64,000 nt of DNA from Paenibacillus_E allorhizoplanae (lineage in GTDB: Bacteria > Bacillota > Bacilli > Paenibacillales > NBRC-103111), in NCBI RefSeq assembly GCF_927798215.1, contig NZ_CAKMMW010000021.1:62001-126000 (forward strand). The letters are read 5' to 3'. Both the position numbers and the translations under genes were made by a program. Under the pieces are notes generated by a model that was given only the letters and a program-made list of their open reading frames with translations, was not told the origin of the DNA and did no database searches. Below are positions 1-8,366 of the stretch, piece after piece (position 1 is the first letter of the stretch; every line of letters starts with the position of its first letter).

Positions 1-338
1 TCATTTGCCCACATCCACGTTGGCCAGCGATTGAACCCTTCCATTACAGCACGAGTGCTTGACTTCGCATCCTTGTACTGCTTCACATACCGGTTAACCT
101 CATAGCAGGATGGCCAGTCCCCTTCAACCGCTATGAAGGAAAACCCCTTCGTTTCAATCAATTTACGGCTCAATTCCATGCGCAGCTTATAAAATTCGGA
201 AGTACCATGCGTGGCTTCACCAAGTAAAACATACTTCTTATCGCCAATCGCTTCGATTAATACCTCCAAATCATCTGTACTGTTCAAAGGCACAGCCTGT
301 TTCTTGATTTGTTCCACGATAAGTTCATCCATGTTCAC
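1..338 (-). CDS. Erythromycin esterase family protein (N-terminal part, runs off the window)
   Basis: This is the first ~112 residues of a protein whose remainder lies beyond base 1. The segment reads VLLGEATHGTSEFY about 35 residues in, then FSFIAVEGDWPSC and RWPTWMWAN. These are hallmarks of the erythromycin esterase/succinoglycan-biosynthesis-like hydrolase family, in which the conserved Glu and His belong to the active site. Only some members hydrolyse macrolides; many are of unknown substrate, so resistance should not be assumed. An AGGAG lies 8 bases before a GTG at 338 and 14 before an in-frame ATG at 332, so the GTG start is preferred. The family call is firm, the substrate unknown. 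Confidence 0.85.
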   Translation of the reverse strand, partial: MNMDELIVEQIKKQAVPLNSTDDLEVLIEAIGDKKYVLLGEATHGTSEFYKLRMELSRKLIETKGFSFIAVEGDWPSCYEVNRYVKQYKDAKSSTRAVMEGFNRWPTWMWAN

Positions 339-395
339 TTGAGTTACTCCTATTCATAATGAGTTTTCTTACGTAGTATGCACAAAAATACGAAG

Positions 396-425
396 AAAAA
401 GCGCTTCACGGGGAAGCGCTTTTTT
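396..425. terminator. Strong bidirectional hairpin terminator
   Basis: A perfect 12-bp stem (396-407 with 413-424) and 5-base loop, with A-rich left and T-rich right flanks. It lies upstream of the minus-strand esterase gene and probably insulates it from transcription arriving from either side. Confidence 0.75.
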
Positions 426-443
426 CTGAAAATTCAATGGTAA

Positions 444-554
444 ACAGATCGCATCGGCGATATGCCCCACATACTTACCTTCCTACCAACATTAAAGATC
501 CAACCTCAGGAAGAAGCCAGCTCATACTTAGAACGTCAAATAGAACAATTCTAG
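444..554 (+). pseudogene. Relic of a coding region (C-terminal fragment)
   Basis: Between a TAA at 441 and a TAG at 552 an open frame encodes a protein-like tail reading LKIQPQEEASSYLERQIEQF. It has no ribosome site; an internal ATG lies at 462. The composition looks like the amphipathic C-terminus of a decayed gene, but I cannot name the family. It sits in a 460-base stretch otherwise holding only hairpins: an imperfect inverted repeat at 570-616 and a terminator at 649-680. Confidence 0.3.
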
Positions 555-569
555 CTAAAGATAGAAAAA

Positions 570-616
570 TCACCTCTTGTGTCTTATACGTAGACGATAT
601 TTATAACACAAGGTGA
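570..616. repeat. Imperfect inverted repeat
   Basis: The arm TCACCTCTTGTGT pairs with ACACAAGGTGA across a ~23-base loop with a two-base bulge. On the minus strand it is followed by a T run, so it could be an old terminator. It lies between the relic and the next terminator. Confidence 0.35.
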
Positions 617-648
617 ATATTGAAATGTTGCGCTCTTATCTCTGAGAT

Positions 649-680
649 GGCTGCCGTTCTAGGACTATCGGCAGCCTTTT
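649..680 (+). terminator. Hairpin terminator upstream of the SRPBCC gene
   Basis: GGCTGCCG (649-656) pairs with CGGCAGCC (669-676) and is followed by TTTT. It would stop plus-strand transcription before the SRPBCC gene; no intact plus-strand gene precedes it in the window, so it may have served the relic at 444-554. Confidence 0.55.
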
Positions 681-797
681 CCTGATGTCTTTTGAGCTAT
701 CGTTCTCCCGTTAGCTGCCAATTATGGTTCATCATTAGTTTAATGGTATAATTAACTATAGATAATCTAAAATACATATAGTGAGGCGGTAATTAGA

Positions 798-1223
798 ATG
801 GAAACAGTTAATCAAACAATAACGGTAGAAACCACAGTACATGTACCAGTTGAAAAAGTGTGGATATACTGGACAGAACCACAGCATATAACGAAATGGT
901 CTTTTGCTTCTGATGATTGGCATGCACCAAATGCCGAAAATGATTTAAGGGTAGGCGGCAAATTTCTTACAAGATTGGAAGCAAAGGATGGAAGCTTTGG
1001 ATTTGATCTTGGTGGAGTTTATGATGAAGTGAGAATTAATGAATTTATTTCTTACACTTTGGGAGATGGAAGAAAAGTTGCAATCACTTTTATTCGTCAA
1101 GAAAACGATACTAAGGTAATTGAATCTTTTGAGGCAGAAACTACTAATTCCATTGAGATGCAAAAAGCAGGCTGGCAGGCGTTTCTAGACAACTTTAAAA
1201 AATATTGTGAAATTTCTAAATAA
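798..1223 (+). CDS. SRPBCC / AHSA1 family protein
   Basis: A 141-residue cytosolic protein of the START/Bet v1-like fold, activator-of-Hsp90-homologue type. Visible family marks are the N-terminal VHVPVEKVWIYWTEP strand-helix, the WSFASDDW and GGKF segments, and the C-terminal helix beginning MQKAGWQAFLDNF. Members bind small hydrophobic ligands; none has a predictable ligand from sequence. An AGGCGG motif precedes the ATG at a suitable distance. It appears monocistronic, followed by a strong terminator at 1295-1328. Confidence 0.9.
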   Translation: METVNQTITVETTVHVPVEKVWIYWTEPQHITKWSFASDDWHAPNAENDLRVGGKFLTRLEAKDGSFGFDLGGVYDEVRINEFISYTLGDGRKVAITFIRQENDTKVIESFEAETTNSIEMQKAGWQAFLDNFKKYCEISK

Positions 1224-1294
1224 GATTAGGATAAAGTAAATCGAGGACGTTATTCGTGAGTCGGATTCAACTATCCTGCCCGTGTAATTGAGAG

Positions 1295-1328
1295 AAGGCA
1301 ACCAATCCACTAGGACTGGTTGCCTTTT
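1295..1328 (+). terminator. Rho-independent terminator of the SRPBCC gene
   Basis: AAGGCAACCAATCC pairs with the near-complementary GACTGGTTGCCTT across a short loop and is followed by TT-rich sequence. Confidence 0.75.
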
Positions 1329-1340
1329 CAACTTATTATT

Positions 1341-1430
1341 AAGCTTTTAGAAGAACTTCGGGATTTGATTGCAGATTATATGGTCAACTACAATTCATTA
1401 AGTGTGAACATTAAAGAAGATGACCAATGA
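1341..1430 (+). pseudogene. Possible relic tail of a lost gene
   Basis: A 29-codon open stretch ending at TGA 1428 reads protein-like (KLLEELRDLIADYMVNYNSL...). It has no start codon with a ribosome site and lies directly after the terminator at 1295-1328. I do not recognise the family; it is most simply the end of a deleted gene. Confidence 0.2.
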
Positions 1431-1496
1431 CCAGTTCAGGGACCATCTCCTTGCCATCTTCTTCTGAGAAGGTTTCTTTAAGGGAACACATCGCTG

Positions 1497-2261
1497 TTAG
1501 TCATTATTACAACAACCTTCGTCTCCGTTTAAGTGCCCGGACCGCTCGATTTTCGTCTTCAAATATTTCTCGTTATATTCGGATACATCTCCCCAAAGCT
1601 GTACACGATCCTCTACATCCATTCCTGCTTTACGAAGTGCATCTAATTTTTTGGGATTGTTTGTGATCAGCGTGACCGGCTTTGTCCGAAGTGCTTTTAA
1701 AACCTTTATCGCGTCGCTATAATCACGTGAATCATCAACAAAACCAAGTTGAAGATTGGCATCCACCGTATCGTATCCGTTTTCTTGTAGAATATAGGCA
1801 AGAGCTTTGCTAAAGAGCCCGATACCGCGTCCTTCATGATTGGCTAGATAAAATAACGCTCCGCTTCCATGGTCGGAAATATGTTTCAACGACTGATTGA
1901 GCTGATAACCACAGTCACATCGCTTACTGCCGAAAATATCCCCGGTATGACAGATGGAGTGAAAGCGAATTAAGGCATGATCTGCATTTTGAAAATCTCC
2001 ATGTACGAGTACACTCGACTGTTGATATTCCGCTAAATTAGCAGAAGATAATTTGGCGACAATACGTTCAAAATCTTCAGTCGTTTCGTTGCAATTGAGC
2101 CAGCAGTACCACTTAAACTGGACTGTCTCTCCATTTAAGTTAACTGGCAGCTTAATGGGTCCGACAAGATATACTGCTCTTTCTTCGTCCGTTTTGATCA
2201 GTTTTATTCTCTCTTGTAACAGTGAAATTACTTTAGGGTCAAATTTTTGCACGACAGGCAT
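1497..2261 (-). CDS. ribA: GTP cyclohydrolase II (RibA-type), stand-alone
   Basis: This enzyme converts GTP to 2,5-diamino-6-ribosylamino-4(3H)-pyrimidinone 5'-phosphate, the first step of riboflavin synthesis. The zinc ligands are Cys104, Cys115 and Cys117 (HSICHTGDIF, RCDCG), followed by EGRGIGL at ~143, DTVDANLQLGF, a SRDY segment and TNNPKK at ~200. An ~85-residue N-terminal region precedes the catalytic core and is not the DHBP synthase domain normally fused in RibBA. The C-terminus carries a CC pair. Start ATG 2261 has AAAGGAG at good spacing. No other rib gene is nearby, so it may serve a special pathway rather than bulk riboflavin. Confidence 0.88.
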   Translation of the reverse strand: MPVVQKFDPKVISLLQERIKLIKTDEERAVYLVGPIKLPVNLNGETVQFKWYCWLNCNETTEDFERIVAKLSSANLAEYQQSSVLVHGDFQNADHALIRFHSICHTGDIFGSKRCDCGYQLNQSLKHISDHGSGALFYLANHEGRGIGLFSKALAYILQENGYDTVDANLQLGFVDDSRDYSDAIKVLKALRTKPVTLITNNPKKLDALRKAGMDVEDRVQLWGDVSEYNEKYLKTKIERSGHLNGDEGCCNND

Positions 2262-2317
2262 GAATACTTCTCCTTTTCAATCTGCATGGGGATTTCCGAC
2301 AATCGGCGCAGCGGTTA

Positions 2318-2469
2318 CTATATCTTTTCAAAAGCTTCATATCTCAAAACAACAACCTTCAAATAAATGATCAGCACGATCGCCACACCCTTTGTCTGTA
2401 TACGGACTTTGCCCCCTTAGCCATGCACCAAATTAACAGAAATAATACCGTCGCCATACCAATTAACAT
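2318..2469 (-). pseudogene. Frameshifted small membrane protein relic
   Basis: From ATG 2469 a frame encodes a hydrophobic start (MLIGMATVLFLLIWCMAKGA) that ends at TGA 2371. In the next frame the sequence continues with GVAIVLIIYLKVVVLRYEAF, ending at 2318. Together these look like a two-helix membrane protein split by a frameshift. No family is recognised, and two adjacent hydrophobic stretches could arise by chance. Confidence 0.3.
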
Positions 2470-2497
2470 CACGATCGGCTAAGCGAACTCATCGTGC

Positions 2498-3268
2498 TTA
2501 ATTAAATTGCCAACAGCTTAAGCTTAGATTCCCGTATTGATAGCTACGGTGAAGCAGATTCGCCTGACGATTGGTGTCACCAGATCCCATTGCAAGAATC
2601 AGCGGAATAAAGTGCTCACTCGTTGGCACGGCTTCTTGAGCATGAGGAGCCAGTTCGTGATATTGAAATAGTGCCTCTGTATCCCATGACTCGAGCTTAT
2701 CCTGGAGCCAATTGTCAAACTGTTCAGCCCAATCATCATTTCCTTCGGACTGCCAATTCAATCTTCTTAAATTGTGGACTGTTCCTCCGCTTCCGATAAT
2801 GAGAATATCCTGTTCCCTAAGTTCCGACAACGCTTTGCCGATTTGATACTGATGCTCGTTGCTCAGATTACGATTCACGGATAGTGCGACAACTGGGATA
2901 TCCGCCTCTGGATAAAGTAACTTCAAAACCGCCCAAGCCCCGTGGTCCAGTCCTCTACTCTCATTCAGAACGCTCTGAATGCCTTTCTTTTCAAACAATG
3001 CTCGAACACGTTCGCTTAGAGAACGATCACTCTTGGCCGGGTAGGTCATTGTATAAAGCTCATCCTGGAACCCGCCAAAATCATAAATAGTTTCATACGT
3101 TTCAGTAGCACTGACTGTCTGTACCGACTCCTCCCAATGAGCGCTAAAGAGTACGATTGCTTTCGGTCTAGGTATATTGTCCTTAAAATTCTTAAGCAGT
3201 TTTGTGTATTCGTTATCCTCAAGCACGATCGATGGGGCGCCATGCGCGAAAAAATAGGAAGGCATCAT
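2498..3268 (-). CDS. DODA-type class III extradiol ring-cleavage dioxygenase
   Basis: A ~256-residue enzyme of the 4,5-DOPA dioxygenase (YgiD-like) family, which opens catecholic rings with a bound divalent metal. Counting from the ATG at 3268, the four family histidines are His9 (FFAHGAPS), His44 (FSAHWEE), His109 (LDHGAW) and His219 (TSEHFIPL). The GSGGTVHN segment is also typical. The frame opens with a GTG at 3280, but that GTG overlaps the AAGGAG, so the ATG at 3268 is preferred. It directly follows the esterase gene, whose stop codon overlaps the ribosome site, so the two are translationally linked. Confidence 0.87.
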   Translation of the reverse strand: MMPSYFFAHGAPSIVLEDNEYTKLLKNFKDNIPRPKAIVLFSAHWEESVQTVSATETYETIYDFGGFQDELYTMTYPAKSDRSLSERVRALFEKKGIQSVLNESRGLDHGAWAVLKLLYPEADIPVVALSVNRNLSNEHQYQIGKALSELREQDILIIGSGGTVHNLRRLNWQSEGNDDWAEQFDNWLQDKLESWDTEALFQYHELAPHAQEAVPTSEHFIPLILAMGSGDTNRQANLLHRSYQYGNLSLSCWQFN

Positions 3269-3276
3269 ACCATTTC

Positions 3277-3936
3277 TCACTCCTTAGTTGTAATCAAACC
3301 AGCATCCTGCTTAAGCCAATTCAGAAAATCAAACTGGTTCTCTTCCGATACCCCATGGTCCGTTGGATATAAATGAAATGTTAGGCGCGGCGTCTGCTCC
3401 TTGAAATACGTCGCTGTCTCGTGACCTATCCGAACTGGAAATACGGAGTCATACTCGCCATGGGAAATAAACACGGATACATCCTTCACGCTTCGCAATG
3501 GATACTCCGTTTTCACAAAGTCAGGAACGTACCCGTTTAGTGAAACGATTCCCTTCAGCTCATTTCCCATCGTAAGTGCAAGTGTCATCGACAGAATCGC
3601 ACCTTGGCTAAAGCCAAGCAAATACCGTTTACTTGGATCGATCGGATATTTTTCCGTCGCATATTGAATGAATGCTTCAAGCTCTCTTACCGCTTCGTCA
3701 AACATCTCTCGAATAGGATTACCCAAACTTTTCAAATCATAATACTGGTATCCTGCTCCAAGCGGTAAATTACCGCGAATACCGATAATGATAAAATTAT
3801 CAGCCAACGGAGCTACCAAACCGAACATATTTTTTTCATTGGAGCCTTTGCCATGCAAGGTAAGGACTGCCGGATATTTCTTGTCTGGGTCCATATTCGC
3901 CGGTAAATGAACATCGTATGAATAAGCGGAATTCAT
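3277..3936 (-). CDS. Phospholipase/carboxylesterase family hydrolase (MhqD-like)
   Basis: A 219-residue alpha/beta hydrolase with nucleophile elbow GFSQGA (Ser110), Asp163 (HGEYDSVFP) and His194 (TDHGVS), the complete triad of the MhqD/YodD carboxylesterase family. In Bacillus subtilis such enzymes are induced by quinones together with ring-cleavage dioxygenases, and here too the partner gene downstream is a dioxygenase. The start ATG 3936 has GAGGAGG eight bases upstream. The operon diverges from an XRE-cupin regulator that may control it. Function in quinone or catechol detoxification is inferred from context. Confidence 0.87.
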   Translation of the reverse strand: MNSAYSYDVHLPANMDPDKKYPAVLTLHGKGSNEKNMFGLVAPLADNFIIIGIRGNLPLGAGYQYYDLKSLGNPIREMFDEAVRELEAFIQYATEKYPIDPSKRYLLGFSQGAILSMTLALTMGNELKGIVSLNGYVPDFVKTEYPLRSVKDVSVFISHGEYDSVFPVRIGHETATYFKEQTPRLTFHLYPTDHGVSEENQFDFLNWLKQDAGLITTKE

Positions 3937-4038
3937 AAAAAATCCTCCTCGTTTTAAGTTATTAGCTGCGCTTTTTCTTAATAAGTCTGTGGAATATCAA
4001 TTGAGCTGAACCATGCATCTACATACTAAGTCTTCAGG

Positions 4039-4148
4039 AATATTAGTAATAATAAAATATTGTTTATATAAGTAATTTAATATATGGCATGCTAGCGTGT
4101 CAATAGAATATTTGTTAATATGTAATTAAGTTTTGTATTACTAATATT
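4039..4148. promoter_or_regulatory. Paired inverted 13-mers between the esterase operon and XRE-cupin gene
   Basis: AATATTAGTAATA at 4039-4051 and its exact reverse complement TATTACTAATATT at 4136-4148 lie in the divergent promoter region, one ~100 bases before the esterase start and one ~20 bases before the regulator start. The arrangement suits an operator bound by the regulator at both promoters. Confidence 0.5.
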
Positions 4149-4168
4149 TTATGAGAGGTGCAATCAGG

Positions 4169-4720
4169 ATGGATATCGGCTCAACGATACGGGCAATTCG
4201 GAAAAGAAAAAATATTACTATCGCCCAAATTTGCGAAGAAACCGGCTTGTCCCAAGGCTTCATGAGTCAGGTTGAAACCAATAAAACCTCCCCCTCTATT
4301 TCGACGCTTGAGAACATAGCACAGGCTTTAAAGGTGCCTTTAGCTTATTTGCTCTTGAGGAAAGAGGAGCGAATGATGGTTGTTCGCAAGGAAGAACGAA
4401 GCATTACAACAAGCGGTTCTGACAATTTAAAGGTAGAGCATTTAAGCTCCACAAAGAACGTCAAGATGATGGTGGTAGAGTTCCCTCCTGGTGCATCAAC
4501 GGGAGATATACCTCATGCTCATGAAGGCGAGGAGGTCCATGTCGTTATTAAAGGAAGAATATTCGCAGAACAGGGTGAGGATGCGGCTGAATTCGGAGAA
4601 GGTGATTCGTTCAGTTGGAACGCATGTACACCTCATTTGGTAAGAAATATAGGGAAAGAATCGGCAATTGTGCTTATTTCCATCTATACAGAAAGCGACA
4701 GCGGACGAGACCTTATCTAA
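4169..4720 (+). CDS. XRE-family HTH regulator with C-terminal cupin domain
   Basis: A 183-residue DNA-binding protein. Residues ~3-60 form a lambda-repressor-type helix-turn-helix (ITIAQICEETGLSQGFMSQ). Residues ~105-175 form a cupin barrel with HAHEGEEVHVV and a closing HLVRN strand. Such proteins sense a small ligand through the cupin. The frame opens at 4151, but an AGAGGTG lies properly before the ATG at 4169. It is divergent from the esterase/dioxygenase operon and is its likely local regulator. A terminator follows at 4764-4809. Confidence 0.88.
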   Translation: MDIGSTIRAIRKRKNITIAQICEETGLSQGFMSQVETNKTSPSISTLENIAQALKVPLAYLLLRKEERMMVVRKEERSITTSGSDNLKVEHLSSTKNVKMMVVEFPPGASTGDIPHAHEGEEVHVVIKGRIFAEQGEDAAEFGEGDSFSWNACTPHLVRNIGKESAIVLISIYTESDSGRDLI

Positions 4721-4763
4721 AGTAAGAATGCAGTCTGTATTCCTCATTTCGATTAAACCTTAC

Positions 4764-4809
4764 AACGCCCTCAACCGAGCCATATGGATTAGTTGAGGGC
4801 GTTCTTTTT
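4764..4809 (+). terminator. Rho-independent terminator of the XRE-cupin gene
   Basis: AACGCCCTCAAC (4764-4775) pairs perfectly with GTTGAGGGCGTT (4792-4803), followed by CTTTTT. Confidence 0.85.
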
Positions 4810-4820
4810 CAATAGTTATG

Positions 4821-4870
4821 CAAAGACCAGTCAACCACACGTTATATATCGTATGGTTGTCTGGTCTTTG
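4821..4870. terminator. Long hairpin at the end of the ABC operon
   Basis: CAAAGACCAG...CAACCA pairs with TGGTTG...CTGGTCTTTG over ~20 positions with few mismatches. It lies just downstream of the minus-strand solute-binding gene and opposite the XRE terminator, so it probably ends the ABC transcript. Confidence 0.6.
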
Positions 4871-4896
4871 TTCATTTAGCATTCAACGGTCTTTAT

Positions 4897-6312
4897 TTAT
4901 TCATTTAAATAAGTCATCACACGATTCTGAATCAGCTTAGCGACAGCTTCAGCAGTCTTTTGCCCAGTGAAGAAAGCCTTGGACTCCTCAGCGATAATCG
5001 ATCTAACCTTGTCGCTTTTGGATATTGGAAGACTCGCTTCTGAGATCATCGTCTTAAGGACCTGGATGTCTTTCTCAGAAACTTTGACGTTTCCGCCTTT
5101 CATAGTACTCACTGTGCCTTTTTTGGCATCATTTGAGATTTGATCAATCAACCTCTCGTTCACTGATTTCTTCAATGGGAATCCCGTTTGTTGAGGAATA
5201 CTTTGCATCTCTTCAGATAAAAGGAATTTCATGAAATCCCAAGCTGTTGCTTTGATTGTGGAATTCGCGTTCATAGCAATGGATTGCAATCCGCCAAAGG
5301 CAACACCAGATTGCTGTTCGGCCGAATGCGGTTTCTGATAGATCGTACCACTCGTATAATAGAGAGAATTACGCGTGATGAAATCACTTGGCGAAAAAAA
5401 TTCCGACAGTAAGAAATTACTATCCTTGGCTCCCAGCGGTTTAGCCGAAATGATTTTGTCATCGTATAAACTCTTTACACGTTTAAGCAGATCAGTGAAA
5501 TCTGTCGAATCAAAATTCGATTTTCCTTTAGCCCCATCAACAAACCGCTCATAATTGTCCGAAACAATGGCATTCAGCATATTCTCAGGATCCAAACCAC
5601 TTAACGAATGCGTATGAGCACCTTTGGCAGCTAAGGATTTACTTACATCTGCAAACTGGCTCCACGTCCACTTTTTATCATCAATCGCAACGCCTGCTTT
5701 TTCAATTGCCACCTGATCTCCGAACATCGCTTGCAAGTAAAACATGGTTGGTAAGACATAGAGCCCACCATTCATTTTGGAATTGTCAAGGATGTTCATA
5801 TAATACTGGCTTTGGTCAAAGGATGTATCATGTTTAATGAATTCTCCAACGTTCACGAACGCTTGCTTATTTACATACCTGTCGATCGGTAAGTCGACCG
5901 TTGTAAGAGCGAATAAATCAGCCCCTTTTCCGGATAAAATCTCGGTTGTAGATTGTTTTATATACTTCTCTACTTCGGATGCACTCATAACACCACTTCC
6001 GCTGCCTGCCTTAACAAATTCCTTAAATTCAATTTTCGTATTTGGATGGGCTGCCTCATACCGCTGCTTCGCTTGTTTGTAGAAATCGGTCGCAGAAAGA
6101 ATCGAAACGACAATCATCTTCTTGCTGTCTTTATTTTCATCTTCAATTCTCATTTCTTTTCCAGCAGGGCTATTCGTTGGACTACTCGGGCTTGCAGTAC
6201 TTACCGCATTGCTGCTAGTCGGTTCGCTTTGGTTGACCGATGTTCTTTCATTGCATGCTGTCAAACTGAACATAACGACTAAAATCGTGAGAATAAGAAA
6301 CTTATTTTTCAT
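4897..6312 (-). CDS. Extracellular solute-binding lipoprotein (family 1)
   Basis: A 471-residue ABC importer receptor. The N-terminus is a lipoprotein signal with lipobox LTAC at residues ~17-20, then a Ser/Thr/Pro-rich linker. The mature part has the type-1 sugar-binding layout: a DLFALTTVDLPIDRYV segment, an FADVSKSLAAKGAHT hinge, and KATAWDFMKFLLSEEMQ near the C-terminus. It is the last gene of an operon encoding two permeases and a HlyD-type adaptor. No ATPase is encoded, as is usual for Bacillota sugar importers served by a shared MsmX-type ATPase. The substrate is not evident. Confidence 0.87.
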   Translation of the reverse strand: MKNKFLILTILVVMFSLTACNERTSVNQSEPTSSNAVSTASPSSPTNSPAGKEMRIEDENKDSKKMIVVSILSATDFYKQAKQRYEAAHPNTKIEFKEFVKAGSGSGVMSASEVEKYIKQSTTEILSGKGADLFALTTVDLPIDRYVNKQAFVNVGEFIKHDTSFDQSQYYMNILDNSKMNGGLYVLPTMFYLQAMFGDQVAIEKAGVAIDDKKWTWSQFADVSKSLAAKGAHTHSLSGLDPENMLNAIVSDNYERFVDGAKGKSNFDSTDFTDLLKRVKSLYDDKIISAKPLGAKDSNFLLSEFFSPSDFITRNSLYYTSGTIYQKPHSAEQQSGVAFGGLQSIAMNANSTIKATAWDFMKFLLSEEMQSIPQQTGFPLKKSVNERLIDQISNDAKKGTVSTMKGGNVKVSEKDIQVLKTMISEASLPISKSDKVRSIIAEESKAFFTGQKTAEAVAKLIQNRVMTYLNE

Positions 6313-6345
6313 ATTTACTTCACTCCTTGATTAATTTCAAAAATT

Positions 6346-7452
6346 CTAATTTCTTCTTACACGTCCACCGTCTGTGAGCGATTCACTACTATCTGTAATG
6401 ATCATCTGCCCAGGGTACGCACCCTTTCGAACGATCACGGCATCTTCAGTGGCTTCTCCTACCTCAACGAACACTTTGCGTGCATGATAGGTGTTCCCGA
6501 GTGGACTCTTCTGTTCGTCTATAACAAACATATATTTGTTCGTACCCTCACCATGTATAGCTTTAGAAGGTAGAAGCATGCCTTCGCCGGTAGCAGAACT
6601 TACGGTTAATTCCACATTAGCCTGTTCGCCGCCTTGCAATTGGGCATTTTGCACAGTTAAACTTACTTTTTTCTTTTGCTCATCCGAATTTTCAATCCCA
6701 GAAATGACACTTTCATAGGTTTTTCTTTGCCCATTGATTTTGACAGCAATATCCTGTTTGCTGCCAAGTTCTAACTTTGCTGAGATCGCTGATGGCATTT
6801 GTAATACTAACTGATACCCTAGGCTCGAATTCGAGATCGTTACATCACCCCCATCGCTGCCTGAGGCAAGACCTTTCACAGCAGATAACTTTGAAATGAC
6901 GCCTTCGAATGGCGCGGCGATTTGACTTAGGCTGGCGAAGTCATCCTTCAACTCTTTTATCTTTCGCTCTTGGACGCTTTTATCCAGTTGAGCAATCTCC
7001 AGCTCTCGTTTGGCGGCACGAATCTTGAGGTCATCACCGCTTTGTACAGCTTCAATGTAGTGTTCTTGCATGCCTTCCATCATTAATTTCTGCCTAGATA
7101 GTGACGCCTCCTCATCTAAAATGCGACGAGATGCTTCTTTGCTCTCGTAAGTCACGAGTATCTGCCCCTTCTCGACATGGTCTCCGATTTTCACCATAAC
7201 ATCTTTTATCGTCCATCCGGACTTGTTGGAAAGCTCCACTTTGCTAATCGGTTGTAGATCACCACTGCCGCTGTACTGTTGAACGAGTGGTTCTGATTTC
7301 CCCTCTTCCGCTACGACCTTAGGTAGATTCATCGTGAGAATGGTATTGCTATAAAGGGTAAGGATAAGTAATACAGCAATAAATAAGATCGAAGCCCATT
7401 TCATTTTGGGATTTAAGCCAGTTCCAACCTGATCCGAAATTTGAGTTTTCAA
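6346..7452 (-). CDS. HlyD/RND-type membrane-fusion (periplasmic adaptor) protein
   Basis: A 368-residue protein with one N-terminal membrane helix (~18-40) followed by a barrel-sandwich half (ISKVELSNKSGWTIKDVMVK, GDHVEKGQILVTYES), a central coiled coil (~105-170, rich in E/K/R), the second sandwich half (QIAAPFEGVISKL) and a beta-barrel/MPP region. Such adaptors normally work with efflux pumps; here it lies between an importer permease and its solute-binding protein. Start is TTG 7452 with GGAGG six bases before it. Its role with an importer-type ABC system is unclear: it may brace the complex, or sense the envelope. Confidence 0.82.
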   Translation of the reverse strand: MKTQISDQVGTGLNPKMKWASILFIAVLLILTLYSNTILTMNLPKVVAEEGKSEPLVQQYSGSGDLQPISKVELSNKSGWTIKDVMVKIGDHVEKGQILVTYESKEASRRILDEEASLSRQKLMMEGMQEHYIEAVQSGDDLKIRAAKRELEIAQLDKSVQERKIKELKDDFASLSQIAAPFEGVISKLSAVKGLASGSDGGDVTISNSSLGYQLVLQMPSAISAKLELGSKQDIAVKINGQRKTYESVISGIENSDEQKKKVSLTVQNAQLQGGEQANVELTVSSATGEGMLLPSKAIHGEGTNKYMFVIDEQKSPLGNTYHARKVFVEVGEATEDAVIVRKGAYPGQMIITDSSESLTDGGRVRRN

Positions 7453-7485
7453 GGTAATCCTCCTTTCTTAGATGTGATCGTTGTA

Positions 7486-8364
7486 CTAGCCTTTGATCCC
7501 AGACAACTGAACACCCTCAATAAAGTAACGCTCTGCATATAAAAATAGGAGTAACATGGGAGACATATACAGCACGGATGCTGCGAAACCAATACCTTGC
7601 GCTTCTCCTTGGATACGTGATAAGTAAAGCGACAATGGTTGTTTGAAGGCATCTTCCAAGAAGATTAGAGGTTGCTCGACCATATTCCAATAATCCACAA
7701 AGAGAAGCACGACAAGCGCAGCCAAGCCAGGTTTAATTAGCGGAACAATAATACGCTGAAAAATCATGAGATGCCCAGCGCCATCCATAATGGCTGCTTC
7801 AACATAGGAATACGGAATTGAAAGCATAAACTGTCTTAGCATGAAGACACCGAACGCAGCAAAAATTCCAGGCAACACGATGGCACTTGCACTGTTTAAT
7901 AGGCCAAGTTTGTCAGCAATAATATAGTTCGGCACCAAAGTCACTTGAAATGGCATTAGCATAACCATGACATAGGCAAGGAATAAGGGTTCGCGCCCTC
8001 GAAAACGTAGTTTAGCTAAGGCATAAGCCGCCAGTGAGCCCACAACAACTTGCCCGATAATCATTGGCACCACCAGGAAAACAGAATTCCAGAACATGTT
8101 TAAATACGTTGGCGTTTCAAAAAGAATCTTCCCGTACTGTGCAAAGGATACCCAATCGGGAATGAGTTTTAATGTAATGAATTGCTCTTTGCTTTCTGTG
8201 CTCTTCTCGACCATCTGGCCAATCAAATGATAGTTGCTACTTATTTCATTCTCCGTCATCAATGAGTTCGTAAATGTGAACACGACCGGGAAAATCATAC
8301 AAATTGAAATGACCAATAACGTACCGGATACAATGCATTTTTGAAAAAAAGCTAATTTTTTCAT
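7486..8364 (-). CDS. Sugar-type ABC transporter permease (MalG-like)
   Basis: An inner-membrane permease of ~292 residues with six predicted helices and the EAA loop EAAIMDGAGHLMIFQRIIVPL (coupling to the ATPase), ending SGIKG as in many MalG-type subunits. It follows the MalF-like subunit with a short overlap of reading frames. The GTG at 8370 overlaps the GGAG, so ATG 8364 is chosen. It has an unusually long external loop after the first helix (~30-90). Confidence 0.87.
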   Translation of the reverse strand: MKKLAFFQKCIVSGTLLVISICMIFPVVFTFTNSLMTENEISSNYHLIGQMVEKSTESKEQFITLKLIPDWVSFAQYGKILFETPTYLNMFWNSVFLVVPMIIGQVVVGSLAAYALAKLRFRGREPLFLAYVMVMLMPFQVTLVPNYIIADKLGLLNSASAIVLPGIFAAFGVFMLRQFMLSIPYSYVEAAIMDGAGHLMIFQRIIVPLIKPGLAALVVLLFVDYWNMVEQPLIFLEDAFKQPLSLYLSRIQGEAQGIGFAASVLYMSPMLLLFLYAERYFIEGVQLSGIKG

Positions 8365-8366
8365 AA

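Noticed and set aside
1..338. Reading the first gene as a macrolide-resistance determinant
   Set aside because: Only the family fold is visible, the gene is cut by the window edge, and most family members have no shown macrolide activity.
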